64,000 bases of DNA from Torreya grandis (GCA_037957365.1 JARHVA010003166.1:1741501-1805500), one strand, 5' to 3'. Counted from the first letter of the stretch, positions 1 through 12,489 are shown. Notes: generated from the letters alone by a model not told the origin. Translations and numbers: made by a program.

Positions 1-1240
1 GGCAAACTATAGCAGTTTGGCTGAAGAAATCAGTAAGAAGGATAATGAAATAGTAAGTTTGAAAAAATAGTTGCAAGATATTATTTCCCTTCAAACTCAC
101 TAGGTAGTTCAGGCCTAGAATGATTCATTAAAAGTAGAGCTAATGCATGCAAAGGATGTAGCAATGACCCTTAGGCGGGAGAAAGCAATGTTATAGGGAA
201 AAGTCAAAGGACATCAACTGCAAATCACTCAATTGCAATAGAAGTTGCTAGACGAACAAAATAAGGCTATGGCTTTTCAAGCCAATTTCCAAGCAGAGCA
301 ACAAAAAGTGGCACAACTGACACTAGAGCTGACTAATAGGCCAAAAGGTGTCAAAGTGATACAACTGGTAAAGGAGCTCTACGAATCAATGTGGAAAATA
401 ATCTCCTTAGAGATTATTCAGCTCAGGCCATCTCTCACCTTCCTGATCAACACAACAATTATGTGAGAAGGTTGAAGATTCAATGAAGAACATTCTGGCT
501 ATAGTCTCTAACAGAGTCACAGACTCCCAAACCTTATTGTAAAATCTCTACGATGTAATGGATGCAACATTAGCACCTGTAGGAATCATTGAAAGAATGG
601 TTGCCATAAAACGGGTCAATGAGGTGCTCAGTTGTAATGCCATGGCCAACAGTTGCAAAGAGCTTCTCAAAGTCATGAAAGAAGGAATTGGTGAGATGAG
701 ATAGCATATTAAATATATAGTGCAACTAGGCCTTCCTTCTCTATTTTTGGATGCCAACATGGTGCTGATGGTTGATCAAATTAAACCATTGTTGCTGGCC
801 AAAAAGAAGGATCAAATAGTTTTCTAAGACCTGCGAGATGATTCCTCAGTCTCAAAAGTTGAAGCTATTTTGGTTCCCATTTCCCAGCTAAAATTCAAAT
901 TGAAAGCTACAGTCCAGATTCTGTAAATTTTTTTACATAAGGATATCATTAACCTTGATCTAGCTTTCATGGAATTGTAGAGAAAGTAAGGGTTATCTAA
1001 CCATGAATGGTCCATCTACCAAAAAACACTTTTGAAGCTATAAAATTTTGAAATTTTGACAAAGCAAGAGTTGGGTTTCTTTTTGAGTAGGCTCAAAAGT
1101 CTTGGGGTCACCAGTAACTGTAGAGTAAATTTTTACTCTACGTTGCATTTAAATTTTCAGTCGCACATTGTAGTTTTGGTTCCTGCATACCTTGGTCATG
1201 GAGGTAGAGTTTTGGAGCAGAGCATGGGTTTCTTTCCCAT
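1..1240 (+). pseudogene. Decayed coiled-coil reading frame, unrecognised
   Basis: Reading the frame that contains 245-466, translation runs from base 5 to 466 with six internal stops, all TAG. The residues between them are rich in Glu, Lys, Gln and Leu and look like a long coiled coil (e.g. LTRRE-type charged heptads around 140-200, FQAEQQKVAQLTLEL near 285-330). CAG to TAG would restore Gln at every one. Downstream, pieces in other frames (about 540-1010 and 1056-1244) carry further plausible protein sequence, so at least one frameshift is present. I do not recognise a domain. It resembles in style, not in evident sequence, the C-terminal part of the frame in the LTRs of element A. It lies just upstream of an LTR-like motif array, so a retroelement passenger ORF is likelier than a host gene. 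The 5' end is cut by the window. Confidence 0.45.
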
Positions 1241-1249
1241 ATAAGTGTC

Positions 1250-2340
1250 AAAGTATAGTGGAGGCTACCAAGTGGCATAGTTTGATCACAATTTCTTTTC
1301 CCCCTTTTTTGTTTCCTTCACTTCATTTTTGCCTAAGTATTAAATTCGAGTGAAAGCTACCAAGTGTCAGTTTCCAAAACACGGAGCCAGCCAATTGGTG
1401 ACATCTGAGGCACCTTTCCTAATTTTCAAGAGAGCTGTGAATCATGCCACGTATCTAATAACAACTCAATGGAATACACCATGTGTCAGTATCTGTGTCC
1501 CATATCAGCACCCACATTTCATCTATTTTTCGGCAAAGGGTTTCAACAAGCTAAGTAGTAGGAAGAAGTAGAAAATGCCAGATGGCAGTGACGGAAGGCC
1601 TTGGACTAATTTTTTAGAGGCAAGCAAAAGTCACCACGTGTCAGCATCTAAGAGACAGTAGGTTCAATGCCTGGGTTCAATGCCTTGGTTTAACATTTTG
1701 GGTTCAATACCTCGATTAATGTGTAAATGGCACATAGTATTGAACCTTTGAACCATTGAACCATTTTGGTTCATCAAGTAGTTCAAGGGAGTGTCCCAAG
1801 AATCAAAGGGGTTAAGTACCTTTTTTGGAGGGAAAAAGGGAATCATTTCATTTTTTTTAAGTGCTAAAGAGCAGTGGAGTTTACCAAGTGTCACTTTTTG
1901 AGCCCCTTTCCACTCCATTCCTGAAAGAAGTGGAAGGCACCACATACCCCTAGTAAGAACAGTGGAGGATGCCACATATCTTCTTAAGAACAATGGAGGC
2001 TGCCAAGTGTCAACTTTCAAGAAATCATCTTCAAGCTTCATTTCTAAATAAAGATTATGGTGGTTGTCAGGTTTTATTTCAAAGGTCTGTGGAAGCACCA
2101 AGTGTCACCAAGCGAAGATGGCCACGTACATCCATCCTTTTTTGTAGTTGCTTGGGCAAGGAATGCAGTGAGTTTATTTTGTTAAAATTGCTAAGTATCG
2201 AAGAAGTGAATTATGACAGGTGTCAAAGGTGGAGCGTTCCTGAGCAAGATATAGGGAAAATGGAAAATGTCGTGTGTCTTCAATAAATTAGGTAGAAAGT
2301 GTCAAGTGTAATTCTCTAGTGATTTTTAAGCAATAAGGAG
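1250..2340 (+). repeat. Array of CCAAGTGTCA-like motifs (LTR U3-like)
   Basis: A motif of the form GTGGAagctgCCAAGTGTCA recurs at irregular spacing, for example near 1360, 1483, 1634, 1886, 1944, 1971, 2001 and 2098. One copy (1634-1642) is a perfect CCACGTGTC; others have CCAAGTGTC or CCATGTGTC. The same array occupies the U3 of element C (45995-46765 and 52305-53075), so this stretch is probably a diverged LTR of that family. No protein-coding signal is convincing here; the ORFs on both strands are chance. Confidence 0.6.
1660..1800 (+). repeat. GGTTCAATGCC short tandem stretch
   Basis: GGTTCAAT or GAACCATT variants repeat several times (1660-1775). The LTRs of element C hold an equivalent GGTTCAAAG/CATTTGGTTCAA stretch just before their CCAAGTGTCA array, which supports this region being a related LTR. 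Confidence 0.5.
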
Positions 2341-2772
2341 AATTTTAGGAAATTAACTAAGTGTCCTCTCCCATTTCAATAGAACAAAGTGTTCTATGTA
2401 TTTGTTACAGCAAAGCAAGATGGAGGGAAACTCAGTGGGAGTTATTTCTGGTAGATAGAATAGTTCACTGGGTAGATTTTTGGAGCTTGAAAATATTAAA
2501 AGGGCCATCTATTTGTCCCCTATAAGCGGAGGCAGAATGGACAGTTGTGTGGCTAGGTAGGTGATGGAATGAGGAAATTTAGGCATAAAAGGAGGTACTA
2601 GACATGAATCAACACACCACAGTTAGAGTAGCTACCTTGCCCTAGCATGGCCATTCTTGATAAGACCAAGATACATCCAAGGCATTGAAGGCACCGTCTG
2701 TTTGTCCCCCGTGAGTTAAGGATGGAGTAGAATTGCATGGGAAAGGTGATGATAGAAGGAGACATCTAAGGC

Positions 2773-2780
2773 TATAAAAT
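2773..2780 (+). promoter_or_regulatory. Candidate LTR TATA box (TATAAAAT)
   Basis: TATAAAAT follows the motif array at the place where a TATA box would sit in a U3 region. It is a short AT-rich match in an AT-rich genome, so support comes only from position. The surrounding 2340-2820 shows no gene. Confidence 0.3.
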
Positions 2781-2820
2781 AAGAGGATTAGTATCAAAAA
2801 GAAGGGGGGACTTTCTAAAG

Positions 2821-3185
2821 TATAGACTTTTCTAGATTTGGTGACTAAGAAGTATCATTTGCTTTGTCTCATTTTCTTGAGTTGTAAGGTTGATGTAACT
2901 GTGCATGTTTCTGTGCCTTTTATGTGGCTGAATGAATTAAGAAGATTGAGCTCTATGCCTTTGTTGATATTATCTATTTCATTTGCAAAAGTAGTCTATA
3001 CTATAGATTTTCTAGAGTTGTGATTAGGAATGTCATTTGCTTTTGTCTCATTTTCTTGAGTCGAAAGTTCTACATAACTGTACGTGTTTTTGTGCCTCTT
3101 ATGTGATTGGAAGATTCTTACAAGAAGATTGAAAACTATGCCTTTATTGACATTTTTTGTATCTCAGCAAAAGAAGCCTCTATTA
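2821..3185 (+). repeat. Two-copy tandem duplication, about 181-bp period
   Basis: The block starting TATAGACTTTTCTAGA at 2821 is repeated from 3002 (TATAGATTTTCTAGA). Both copies share TCATTTGCTT, TCTCATTTTCTTGAGT, a GTTTxTGTGCC stretch and a CTATGCCTTT stretch. The copies differ at scattered sites, so the duplication is old. The CTCATTTTCTTGAGT core is itself a short palindrome. Confidence 0.8.
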
Positions 3186-4269
3186 TGAGCCTCTGTTTCT
3201 ATTGTTTCAATCTTTTACATTGATCATGCACTTGTTTGCTCTTAAATGTGAATGAATCCTACATATAGTTTCACAGTGCTCAAGGTTAGGATTAGGATCA
3301 CACTCAGGTGCATTGCCATAGTTAGGTTTCAATTCCTACATTTGTGTTTCTATTTAATTTCCTATCCCTTTTCCCCCAACACTTGATACAAAAAGAAGAG
3401 ACCAGCTTCTTTAAAATTTGGAGGTTGTTTCAAGCCGCAATGTCCCATAACTTGAAATTTCCCATTGTTGTTGATTAAGATCAAGCACAATTTTAAGCAT
3501 CAACAGATACATGATATGTATGTAGTTACATATAATTTACATGCATTATTAAAATTCAATCATCATGGATTCATTTGCACCTATCTAATGGATATTAATC
3601 CTTTCAAACATTGTTTAATGACCCAACAAAATAATAATCCTACACCATAATATTATAATCCAGTTTTTGGTTTTCAATTTTTGATAAAATATGGGTACAA
3701 AGGATAGGGTTTATGAAAAAATTATCAAGTAATATATCAGCCTATTTATTTTGTAAATGACACAAATCAACAAGATGTAGGTTTTTCAAAAAAATATACA
3801 CACAAAACATAATCTACTCACACCATAATTTGTTTCCAAATGGCCAAATAATAATGTATGCATAATAATAAAAATAATATCAAATTAGTCAACTCTCATC
3901 TAATTGATTAGAGTGACTCCACAAATATTTTGACATTTGATGAGTTATCTAATGATGAGTCATTACTAGAGTAATTGGGGACATATGAGGATCTCCCTTC
4001 CTTTTATCATAAGAATATATTTTCTCATGCCACTTCTACTCATGCTTACTTTTGTGAAAGTGATGATACCAATGTCCAATAATATTCACCTAATACTATT
4101 CCTACTACACCATTTATCACAAAGAAAGCTACTTTGATAAATGAAGAAATAATGAAATCTAACTATGAAATAGATAAAGACCCTTGATCGATACTACTTA
4201 CCATAATGATGTATGAAGATGAAGGAAAAGGATATAAATAGGTAATTCATATTATTTTATTGAAATTTT
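3186..4269. other. AT-rich stretch without recognisable gene
   Basis: Nothing is securely identifiable. A short open stretch at 3465-3650 is unremarkable. Around 4020-4190 the + strand gives acidic, serine/threonine-rich residues ending in DEGKGYK, which could be the gag-pol linker of element D. No LTR or PBS for D was found here, so its 5' end is either too decayed or truncated. Confidence 0.4.
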
Positions 4270-5040
4270 TACTTGGGATTATTCAAATATTCTTGGGATT
4301 GACCCATTGGTGGTAATGCATAATATATTATTGTACTCACATGCAAAATTGATTAAATAAAAGATTCACAAGATGTATCTTAAAGAGGCATTATTGGTAA
4401 AATATTAAATTAAAAATTTATTAGAAACATTATTTTTAAGGGATATTAGACATTCTAACTGGGTGTTTAACATCGTACATGTTAAAAAAATTAGTGGTGA
4501 CATTCAATGTTGCATTGATTACTATGATTGAATAAGGCTTGTCTGAAAGATGATTTTCCATTACCTTATATTAAAATGATTATCAATTACACATTGGGAT
4601 ATTAAAAATTTTCATTTATGGATGGGTTCAATAGATATAACCAAATCAAAATTAACCCCAAAAATCAAGAAAAGATAATATTTACTATGCTATGGGGCAC
4701 AATTTATTATACAATCATGCCTTTTGGACTAAAAATTTGAGAGCCATCTATCAAAGGGACATGAATAATATATTTCATTATTTTATTCAATTTTTTTTTT
4801 AGGATTATGTCAATTATTTACTTGTGAAATCTAAAAGTCACTAAGACCATGCTACCGATTTACACCAAATATTTAAACACTTGTAAAACTGTAATGTTTG
4901 ATTAAATCTTAAAAAATGTGTTTTTAGAGTATCTTTATGAAAGCTCCTTGAGTACGTTATTTCTCAAAAAGGAATCAAATTTGACCCAAAAAATGTTAAA
5001 TATATTATTGAAATGCCATCACCAACCAGTCTAAAGTAGT
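4270..5040 (+). pseudogene. Element D reverse transcriptase remnant (Ty3/gypsy)
   Basis: Conceptual translation with frameshifts shows the usual order of gypsy RT blocks: GIDPWVVMHNI-like lead-in, SNWVFNIVHVKKISGDIQ, DDFPLPYIKM (about 4548), MDGFNRYNQIKINPK (about 4617), WGTxYYxIMPFGL (about 4690) and DYVNYLLVKSK (4803-4832). The catalytic motif that should read YVDD is YVNY (4806-4817), so both catalytic aspartates are lost. Further in-frame stops occur. Downstream FEYLYESSL-type sequence matches the palm/thumb region. This is a dead Tat-like pol. Confidence 0.85.
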
Positions 5041-5560
5041 TATAGTGTTTACAAGCTATAATTTAGGCTATTTGACACTTCATTGCTCAATTGGCTGATA
5101 AAACAATTTCTTTCACCCATTTTTTTAAAAAGGACACCAAATTTATATGGGATTATATTTTTCAACAAATATTTTATAAAATCAAATAATATTTATCAAA
5201 CCCACCAGTACTCATGCCTTCTATTCTAGATAGACTATTACTCTTTTATATCTCAGCCACTCATGAGGCCCTTGAGGCCTTATTAACACAATATGATGAT
5301 GATAAAAAAGAGCACAAAATTTATTATATAAGATGAAAATAGGTATATTATGAATGTAAATATATAATAATTAATTTTTTTTTGTTTAGTCTTAGTTTTT
5401 TCTATCCAAAAGCTATGGCATTATCTGCTCAATAATTTCATGTTATAATCAAATAGGACACACTAAAGTTCCTTATGAATAAAAATCACCTAAACATCCA
5501 ATTTTAAAAATGGGTGATGCAAATTATAGATTTAATCTTAAATTTGTATTCCAAAATTTT
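5041..5560 (+). pseudogene. Element D first RNase H (gypsy type) remnant
   Basis: Weak but ordered similarity follows RT: QLADK-like and FxHFFKK-like text near 5090-5130, a degenerate LLLYISA equivalent near 5240 (LLFYISATHEA), and an AALL-type helix. Many stops and frameshifts. The identification rests mostly on position between RT and the KGQAIADQL connector at 5565-5595, which is typical of Tat/Ogre pol proteins. Confidence 0.55.
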
Positions 5561-6085
5561 ATAAAAGGTCAAGCTATAGCTGATCAACTGGTTATAGCTC
5601 ATTTATCAGAGCCTTTCCCCCTTATCAAAGCATATAATATATCCCCCAATCCATGGATGATGTTTTTATATGGATATAGATGTATAATAGGGGTAGTGTA
5701 GGTATCATATTTACACCCCTGAGGGTGAATACATACCCTTTTCTTACATATTATCCCTTTTTTACACTAACAATATAGAAGATTATGAAGCCTTGATAGT
5801 TAGGTTATCCATATAAAAAATATACATATGAAGGACATTCAAATATTTGGAGACTCTAAATTTATTTTTAATCAAGTTACCTATCATTATAAAACCAAAG
5901 AAGATCACCTTGTACCATATAAATTATTGGTTAATAAAATCAATATAATGTTTGATACATTTTCTATTGATAACATTCTTCGTAAGGATAACCACCATGC
6001 TAATGTAATGGATAGTGTTTCATCCTTGATTCCTTTTTATATTAGTGATGATCATATAAAATTTACCATAAACTATTTATAGGAT
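5561..6085 (+). pseudogene. Element D second RNase H (archaeal-type aRNH) remnant
   Basis: The connector KGQAIADQL (5565-5595) is followed by a decayed first strand and then a clear second half in the open frame 5828-6082: KDIQIFGDSKFIFNQV, the GDS block that holds a catalytic Asp, then HYKTKEDHLVPYK, FDTFSIDNILRKDNHHAN, the last being the IPRxxNxxAD-like block. Tat/Ogre elements are known to carry such an additional RNase H, and here it follows RT and the first RNase H in the usual order. Compare element A, where an RNase H of the same type precedes RT. Confidence 0.75.
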
Positions 6086-6269
6086 CATTCCATTTCTTCT
6101 AATAAAATTAATTTCTTAGCCATTCTCGTTATTACTCTAGTTTTACAAACATATAATGGTACAATGATATTTATAATTTCCTTTGTCAAGATTATATACA
6201 AAACCAATTTACATGGAATGATAAATGAAAAATACAATGTGAAGCACTTCATTATGTTATTATCATAAA

Positions 6270-7039
6270 TGATTTATTAAAATAAGGTTTTAGTGGACAA
6301 TTAATTTGATGTTTAAATAAAGATGAGGCCTGTATTGCACTCTTAGAAATGCACAATAATGAGTGTGGTGGGTACTTCAATAACAAGAACTTATCCCAAA
6401 AAATATTACATAAATGTTATTATTAGCCTAACATGGAACAATAATGTATTGAACATGCCAAATTATGTTTATAATTCCAAAAATGTATAAATTTTAATTA
6501 TACACCATCTCATGATTTGTAGCAGATTGTCTCACCTTGGCCTTTCTCCTTATGGGGATTTGACTTGATTAGAAAGGTAATTTGAGTGTCCATCAGTGGA
6601 AAAAATTATAATCAATGGTATAAAATATTTTACCAAATTAGTGTAATAAATTCCACTTGATTTCACCATAGAAGATGACATATGTAGGTTTTTGATGACC
6701 AACATTATCTCTCATTTTGGAATACCTTCATAAATTATTTCTAATAATGGATCATTATTCAAAAAAAGATTGTAAAATAATTTTGTAACAATTACAAAAT
6801 CAAACATACCTTTTCTTCACCATAGCATCCATAGGGTAATTGATATATAGAGGCAACAAGAAAAACTATTATCAAAATACTTGGCATGATAATTGAGCAA
6901 TAAAATATAGATTGGCACCAATATCTTCTATATGCTTTATGAGCATACTACACTAGTGTTCAAACACCTACCTAGGCTATACCTTATTATTTGGTATATG
7001 TTACATAGGTAGTGCTATCAATTGAGCTTAAGATACCTT

Positions 7040-7126
<87 letters not shown>

Positions 7127-7485
7127 AAATATATCATAATATATAATGAATATCATGAAAAATGATTGCATTAATTAGAGTAGTTGAGTGTAAAATGCAT
7201 ATAAACTACCAAACACTTACCAATTTATCAAGATTACATTAAGCGAGCATATAAAAAAGGTTTATCACCTTAATTTGTTATGTGTAACCTAGTACTAAAA
7301 TAAAATAAAAATAAAACCAATGCAAAAAAGGACAAAATAGGAAAGTTCAAACCAAATTGGTTGGGACCATTTACAATTACATAAAAAGTGGGAAAAGGCA
7401 TATATCACCTTGCTACACTTAAAGGAAACCCTTTCAAAATCCTAACAAACATTATGCACTTACGTAAATATATTATGTGAGGAAT
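6270..7485 (+). pseudogene. Element D integrase remnant
   Basis: Blocks in order: MHNNECGGYF (zinc-binding GGH region, about 6350), HAKLCLxFQK (CxxC part, about 6450), WPFSLWGFDLIRKV (first core Asp, about 6537), decayed DDE core with ISNNG-like and HPxGN-like segments (6720-6840), ALWAYYTSVQTP (about 6930), and IELKIPS (about 7023). After the TA microsatellite, KIKPMQKRTK, FKPNWLGPFT-like and NPFKILTNIMHLRKYY-like text (7300-7480) represents the C-terminal domain. Multiple stops; nonfunctional. Confidence 0.8.
7043..7123. repeat. (TA)n microsatellite
   Basis: About 40 uninterrupted TA dinucleotides inserted between the integrase core and C-terminal remnants of element D, so it expanded after pol had decayed or within it. 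Confidence 0.97.
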
Positions 7486-9472
7486 TTAAAATATTAAAAA
7501 AATACTAAAAAAAATAAAACATATGAAAACAAATTGAACATATACTTATTCTATTAGCTCCTTGGCATATATGTTGTTGGTTCCATGTTGTTAGATGGTA
7601 GATTAGTATTTCTTATATACACATGTTTAACATATATTTTGAGTGTGATACAAGCATATACAGACTCATGATCTATAAAATTATGGAAATTGGGATTTCC
7701 CTCTACTCACATCACCAAGATGTTGGTGGCATCCACCTTCTTTGATCATGATACATCTAGGTTATATCATGCTATGGTCATTTTACATTATCATGTTTCA
7801 GCTCATATATGCACTTACACATGCATTTATCCATGCTTATATATTTCCTTGTATACTCAATATGATATTTTATTGATGTTTTTACTAATACATATCTATA
7901 GACTAGTACGATATGTTTATGTTGGTTTCTTATGCTTTCACTTATGCACTTACTTAAGTGTCTTGCTTTACTATTATCTTGTTTATTTGAATATTTGAAT
8001 ATGTTCCATTATTTACAACCCCTATAACTCTATTTTCCTATTTTTGACATTTAAATATGTCATTTCTTGTTATATGGACATTTGAATATGTCATTCATAA
8101 TTTTTTGGAAATTTAGATAAGTCATGTCCATTTGATTGTGTGGTATTTGAACATGCCCCTTATTTGTGGTCTCCTTGGACCATTTGTTTTTGACTTAATT
8201 TTGAGTACTCTTGTATGTGTGATTTTTTTTTTGAGCTTATATTATTACTAAATATATATTGAAATGATAAATATCATGCATATTAGACCTTAATGAGATC
8301 ACATTCTATTGGCTTCAATGATAATTTACTTAGACATGTCCTTATATATGTTACATGGTTCATTCACAATTATATCATTATCTTATCCTTTCAAGATGAG
8401 GTAACTACCAATTTATATATTAGCTCACCTTAAAGGTGGGTCATATCAGTTGGGCCATCATAGAGGTATGACTTCCACATATTCATAATTTTAAATCTAG
8501 TGGTTGAATGTTTTGGAAACATATTTTCCACACTTATTCATTATGCAACATATCGAGATTACTATGGGGGCATGTTTGTAAAAATGTCATCTACATTGGC
8601 ACTTATATTAGTTTTTATATTTCTCCACATATAGTGGGGGTCATGTTTTGGAAACAAGTTCTCCATACTTACATAGTTCTCAGATTGGCTAGATTCATAT
8701 TTATATGATTTAGATACACATTTGTGGCATAATTATATATATTGGTACCATTTTTATATATAATTTTAGACATATCTAAGGTTCATATGTTATGAAATGT
8801 GCACATAAAATTGAAAAATCAAGTCATTTTTAGATTTATAATACTCTCAAGGACTATCTTCATTCACCAACTTGGATTTTTATAGATAATATTGAGCCAA
8901 TTTACTACAGTAGTTGGTTTAATTTTGGTATGATTGAGATTATTTTATCACTCAATATTAAAATTATTATAGGTTGGACTTGATTATATCATATAGTCTC
9001 ACCATATATATAGTATGGATTGACTTTGTTTATTCATGTTCACCAGGTTATAAGTATGATTTGGTTGCATGACTAAGCTAATATCAACTACCAGGTGGAA
9101 ACTCATCTTTTTTACAAGGTTGGGGGCATGTGTCCTCCAATATATCTCTCTCTATCTCTTAGATGTATGTAGTTTATATATTTGATATTTGTCCTAATAT
9201 TAGTTTTAGTGATTCATAATGATATATCTTTTAAGTCAAATTTCCAAAAGGTAAGACAATTACATCGATACACATATGTAGTCCTGAACATTGCTCTCTT
9301 TAAAATTTTAATCATTTAAATGCTTTAAATTTCAGATTATATGTAATGATTATAGAAGGGAACATGCTCTTGGTTTCCATGCAGTCACTAATAAAGCACT
9401 CAATAAAATGCAAGGTGTGTTATACACACCCACATACACATTCCTTTCCTTTAAACTAGAAATTTCATTACT
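7486..9472 (+). other. Element D 3' spacer between integrase and PPT; arm of large inverted repeat
   Basis: About 2 kb with no domain I recognise. It is alignable by eye, on the opposite strand, to 14063-15900. Shared blocks include TTTGATCATGATACA (7740 versus RC of 15680), repeated GGACATTTGAATATGTCAT modules (8075-8150 versus RC of 15290-15385), TTTTGGAAACAxxTxCTCCAxACTTAC (8645) and TTTGGTATGxTTGA (8925). Small ORFs here (7690-7998, 8508-8708) are not conserved as proteins on the other arm. Tat elements commonly carry long non-pol sequence at this place. Confidence 0.75.
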
Positions 9473-9494
9473 AAATTAAGGGGTGGGGGGGGAA
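9473..9494 (+). promoter_or_regulatory. Element D polypurine tract
   Basis: AAATTAAGGGGTGGGGGGGGAA directly precedes a TG dinucleotide that opens the 3' LTR. The opposite-strand copy in element E has a matching tract (14048-14062), which fixes both LTR starts. Confidence 0.85.
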
Positions 9495-11150
9495 TGTGTA
9501 TGATATATATGAATTATGTAACACCATAATATTTTACATTTGGAAAACTCAAATATTGATTTTTACTCTTAGTTCTAGACCTTTTTTGCTTCTAAAAGTC
9601 TTTCATTTGCTCTCTATGTGCTCATTGCTTATATCTTAGTTGGAATAGTATCATTATAATGACTCGGGCCTTATATCTTGCACATAATAATTTTAACCTA
9701 CTTATTATCCATCTTTGAAAGTTTGGGACCTGTAACTATTTTCTTATTCTCTAAACACTTGTATCCTAGACAAATGCCTATGTTGATGCAAGTGTTCTAC
9801 CCTGATGCAAGTAACTAGTATGGTAAAGTCATCCAAATTTTAAATAAAACATATTATTTTGGTTGGCATAAGTGATTTAATGTGATATATTCTCCAAGGG
9901 GATTGGTATAAATACAATATCAACCCTCATTCATTTCCAACCTATCAAAAACATAGTACAAACCTAGAACAAACATATAAAATACATAACATTGATATCC
10001 AATAGCATTCAAATAGAATTAAAGTGAATAAATCTTTCTTATTTTCTCTTATTTTCATATTAGTCATAGGAACAACACATTTATAGGTTTGAATTACTAA
10101 AGGAGAAACCCAAGATCTTGATTTTTCAAGTTATAAACTAGGTAATTACTATACTTTCCTTTCAAATATTACATCCTTAAACACACACAAGGTAACACAT
10201 AGGGGAGAAATACATAAGTTTGAGGCCCTATTAAAAATATTGGTTATGTAATCAGTGCTCATTAATAGAGGGGTCTTTCGGATTTCTCAAAATATGTACA
10301 CATTAACGCATTTTTTATGCAACCATTATGCATATGAAGAACTAGGGATTTATTATTTGACAAACAGTGATAGTCCATGATCCTGATCTAAATTCACCAA
10401 AATAAAGGAAACAAAAATAGGTGGTAACATCTAATTTTAGTAGGTGTTCTCTACTGGACACCTATGTCTGATCTAAATAATAGCATCGATCAAACCATCC
10501 TAGGATGATGCAAGTGTTTACAAATAGAAAAGCACTTAATTTAAAATTTAGTAACTATTCTATAATATTCTTCTTGTCTACTCCCTACTTATGCCAGATC
10601 TAGATATGTATTAACATCAGAACCAATTATGTACCATATTTTCATTATAATTTCAATATCTAACATAACTATACTTTTTATTTTTTGTAAATCTCAACAT
10701 TTAATTTAGAATATTACTTATCTAAGTATGTAAATTAATTTTATTGCTATAGATATATTTATCACCCTTTTATTTAATCATTTCTATATTATTAACCCTA
10801 TCTATCCTTATAAGATCCATATACATAAATTAGGGTTAAACAAGTATCATATTTACAGCATCATAACTCATTTACTCTAGATGATCCATGTCATGCACAT
10901 TTCTTACGTCCAAGTAGTTGGAATGATTCCATGGATTACTCATATGTTTTGTCATTCACCATGTTATATCCATTAGTTTTGTTTCCACTTGGCCCTTGTC
11001 TCTTTATTGATAACATGATCTAGATATTCATGACATTTTCATAAATTAATTCTAAGTATACATCCTTTATGGCTTTATACTAGCTCACTTTTACATATTG
11101 ACTACCTATACATCATTTATTGCATCCATTTAACTTACAAGATAATATAC
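9495..11150 (+). repeat. Element D 3' LTR (3' end approximate)
   Basis: Begins TGTGTATGATATA after the PPT. It aligns on the opposite strand to element E from 14047 down to about 12490, including TTATGTAACACC, the promoter block around 9890-9950, and the later AAACTAGGTAA and AAATTAGGGTTAA regions. The downstream end is set only by the length of the E copy; I could not find a terminal CA with a target-site duplication. Confidence 0.65.
9907..9914 (+). promoter_or_regulatory. Element D LTR TATA box
   Basis: TATAAATA within GGTATAAATACA. The equivalent TATAAATACA is conserved in element E on the other strand (13628-13635) with similar flanks (TAATGTGATATATTCTCxAA about 40 bp upstream), which supports a real promoter. 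It points toward the center of the inverted repeat. Confidence 0.7.
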
Positions 11151-12489
11151 ATTTATATCTATACATTACATGAGCAAACATTGATTCCTTCCCATTCGGG
11201 GCATCATGATCCTTATTTCCACATAAATTCTTGAGATACATTATTATTATTCATATATACAATGGGCGCATATTATTTTCTTTCAAATTATCCATAAATC
11301 TATGTTAACACAACTAGTGCACAATATTCCTTAACCCATGTTGTGTATTTTTTAGATCTCGCCCACTTTTCTATTTTCAAAACCAATGCCAGTTGGCCTT
11401 ACTTGATTATATAATTAATATTCCAAAAATAACCAAAAATAAATAAAATATAAAAAACATTCAAAATATTTTAAAATTAAAAAATAAAGACCTAAGCATG
11501 ATATGATTACAAGATTACACTATTTACATATGTCATTTATCACATGTTTGGTAGATGACATATTATTTTCATTCACACATGAATTGCATGGTATATATGT
11601 GTGATGTTAGACATACAGGCTACACATGGACATATAGATGTTGGATTTACACTACCTAGTGGCCATGTCGATACTAAAGGAATCTTGTTTCATAGGTTTC
11701 AATATTATAGGTTATATATTTTTATGAACTTCTAACATGTTGATATACTAGATTATTTACACATGTATTTATAGTTACTCATATCTTACATATTTCTAGA
11801 TGAATATGCTATTATACTAAGATTTGATATTGATACATATGAATGTTGTAGACTAGTCCCTTATTTTATGCTCAATTAATGTTCTTACTCTCTTACATAA
11901 TATGATACATTGTGATTTTCTATTTTATGTCCCATAAGTGTGGCCTTTGTCCTTATTTGATGTGACATATTTTAATTCTATTATTTGTGACATATTTATG
12001 TCCCTTGCATGTGGCTCTTAGCCTTTTATAATATGACATATTTAATTTCCCCTTGTTATAACATATTTATGTCCCCTTATGTGTAGCCCTTGGTTAATTT
12101 TCCTTGGCCTTATGTGTGAAATTAACACTTGCATTTGTTGATATTGATAATATTGATTGGTGCCATGATTTATATCATGCATTTTTTTTTTGTAATCTTA
12201 TTCAATGATCCTACTACTATGTGCTTCATTGATACATCTATTAGACATGAAACTTATATACCCTACATTACATATAATACATGCATGCCTTGATCGACAT
12301 ATACATTGTTATCATGACATATTATCCACACGCTCACATAATATTATGTGATGTTATATTTATACATAACATGCTATAATTAACTCTTATTTTGAGATGA
12401 GTGACTCACATGACATATCCATCATCCCAAAGGGGGGCATTATGGTGGGCTTGTCATGGAGAGACAAGCCTCCATGACCAAAAAATTAG
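11151..12489 (+). repeat. Third, diverged copy of the D/E spacer
   Basis: From about 11560, repeated TGTGACATATTTATGTCCC modules (11925-12080), CATGATTTATATCATGCAT (12165), TTTTGAGATGAGTGACTCAC (12391) and CCAAAGGGGGGCATTATGGTGGG (12428) match, in order, features of the D spacer (8050-8460) and E spacer (RC of 14980-15400). It is more diverged than D and E are from each other. It stops near 12490 where the E LTR begins, so E probably interrupted it. Positions 11151-11560 show nothing recognisable. Confidence 0.5.
12446..12480. other. Overlapping small inverted repeats
   Basis: CTTGTC...GACAAG and TCATGGAG...CTCCATGA overlap in GGGCTTGTCATGGAGAGACAAGCC and the following bases, giving two mutually exclusive hairpins. 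They sit next to the presumed junction with the E LTR. Confidence 0.5.

Noticed and set aside
3370..3400. CCCCCAACA at about 3373-3381 as an LTR end of the A/C type with element D interior after it
   Set aside because: No PBS resembling TGGCGACTCC follows and no matching LTR start is in the window.
7690..8708. ORFs 7690-7998 and 8508-8708 as an env-like gene in element D
   Set aside because: The frames are not maintained in the opposite-strand copy in E; the residues are low-complexity and hydrophobic because of AT richness.
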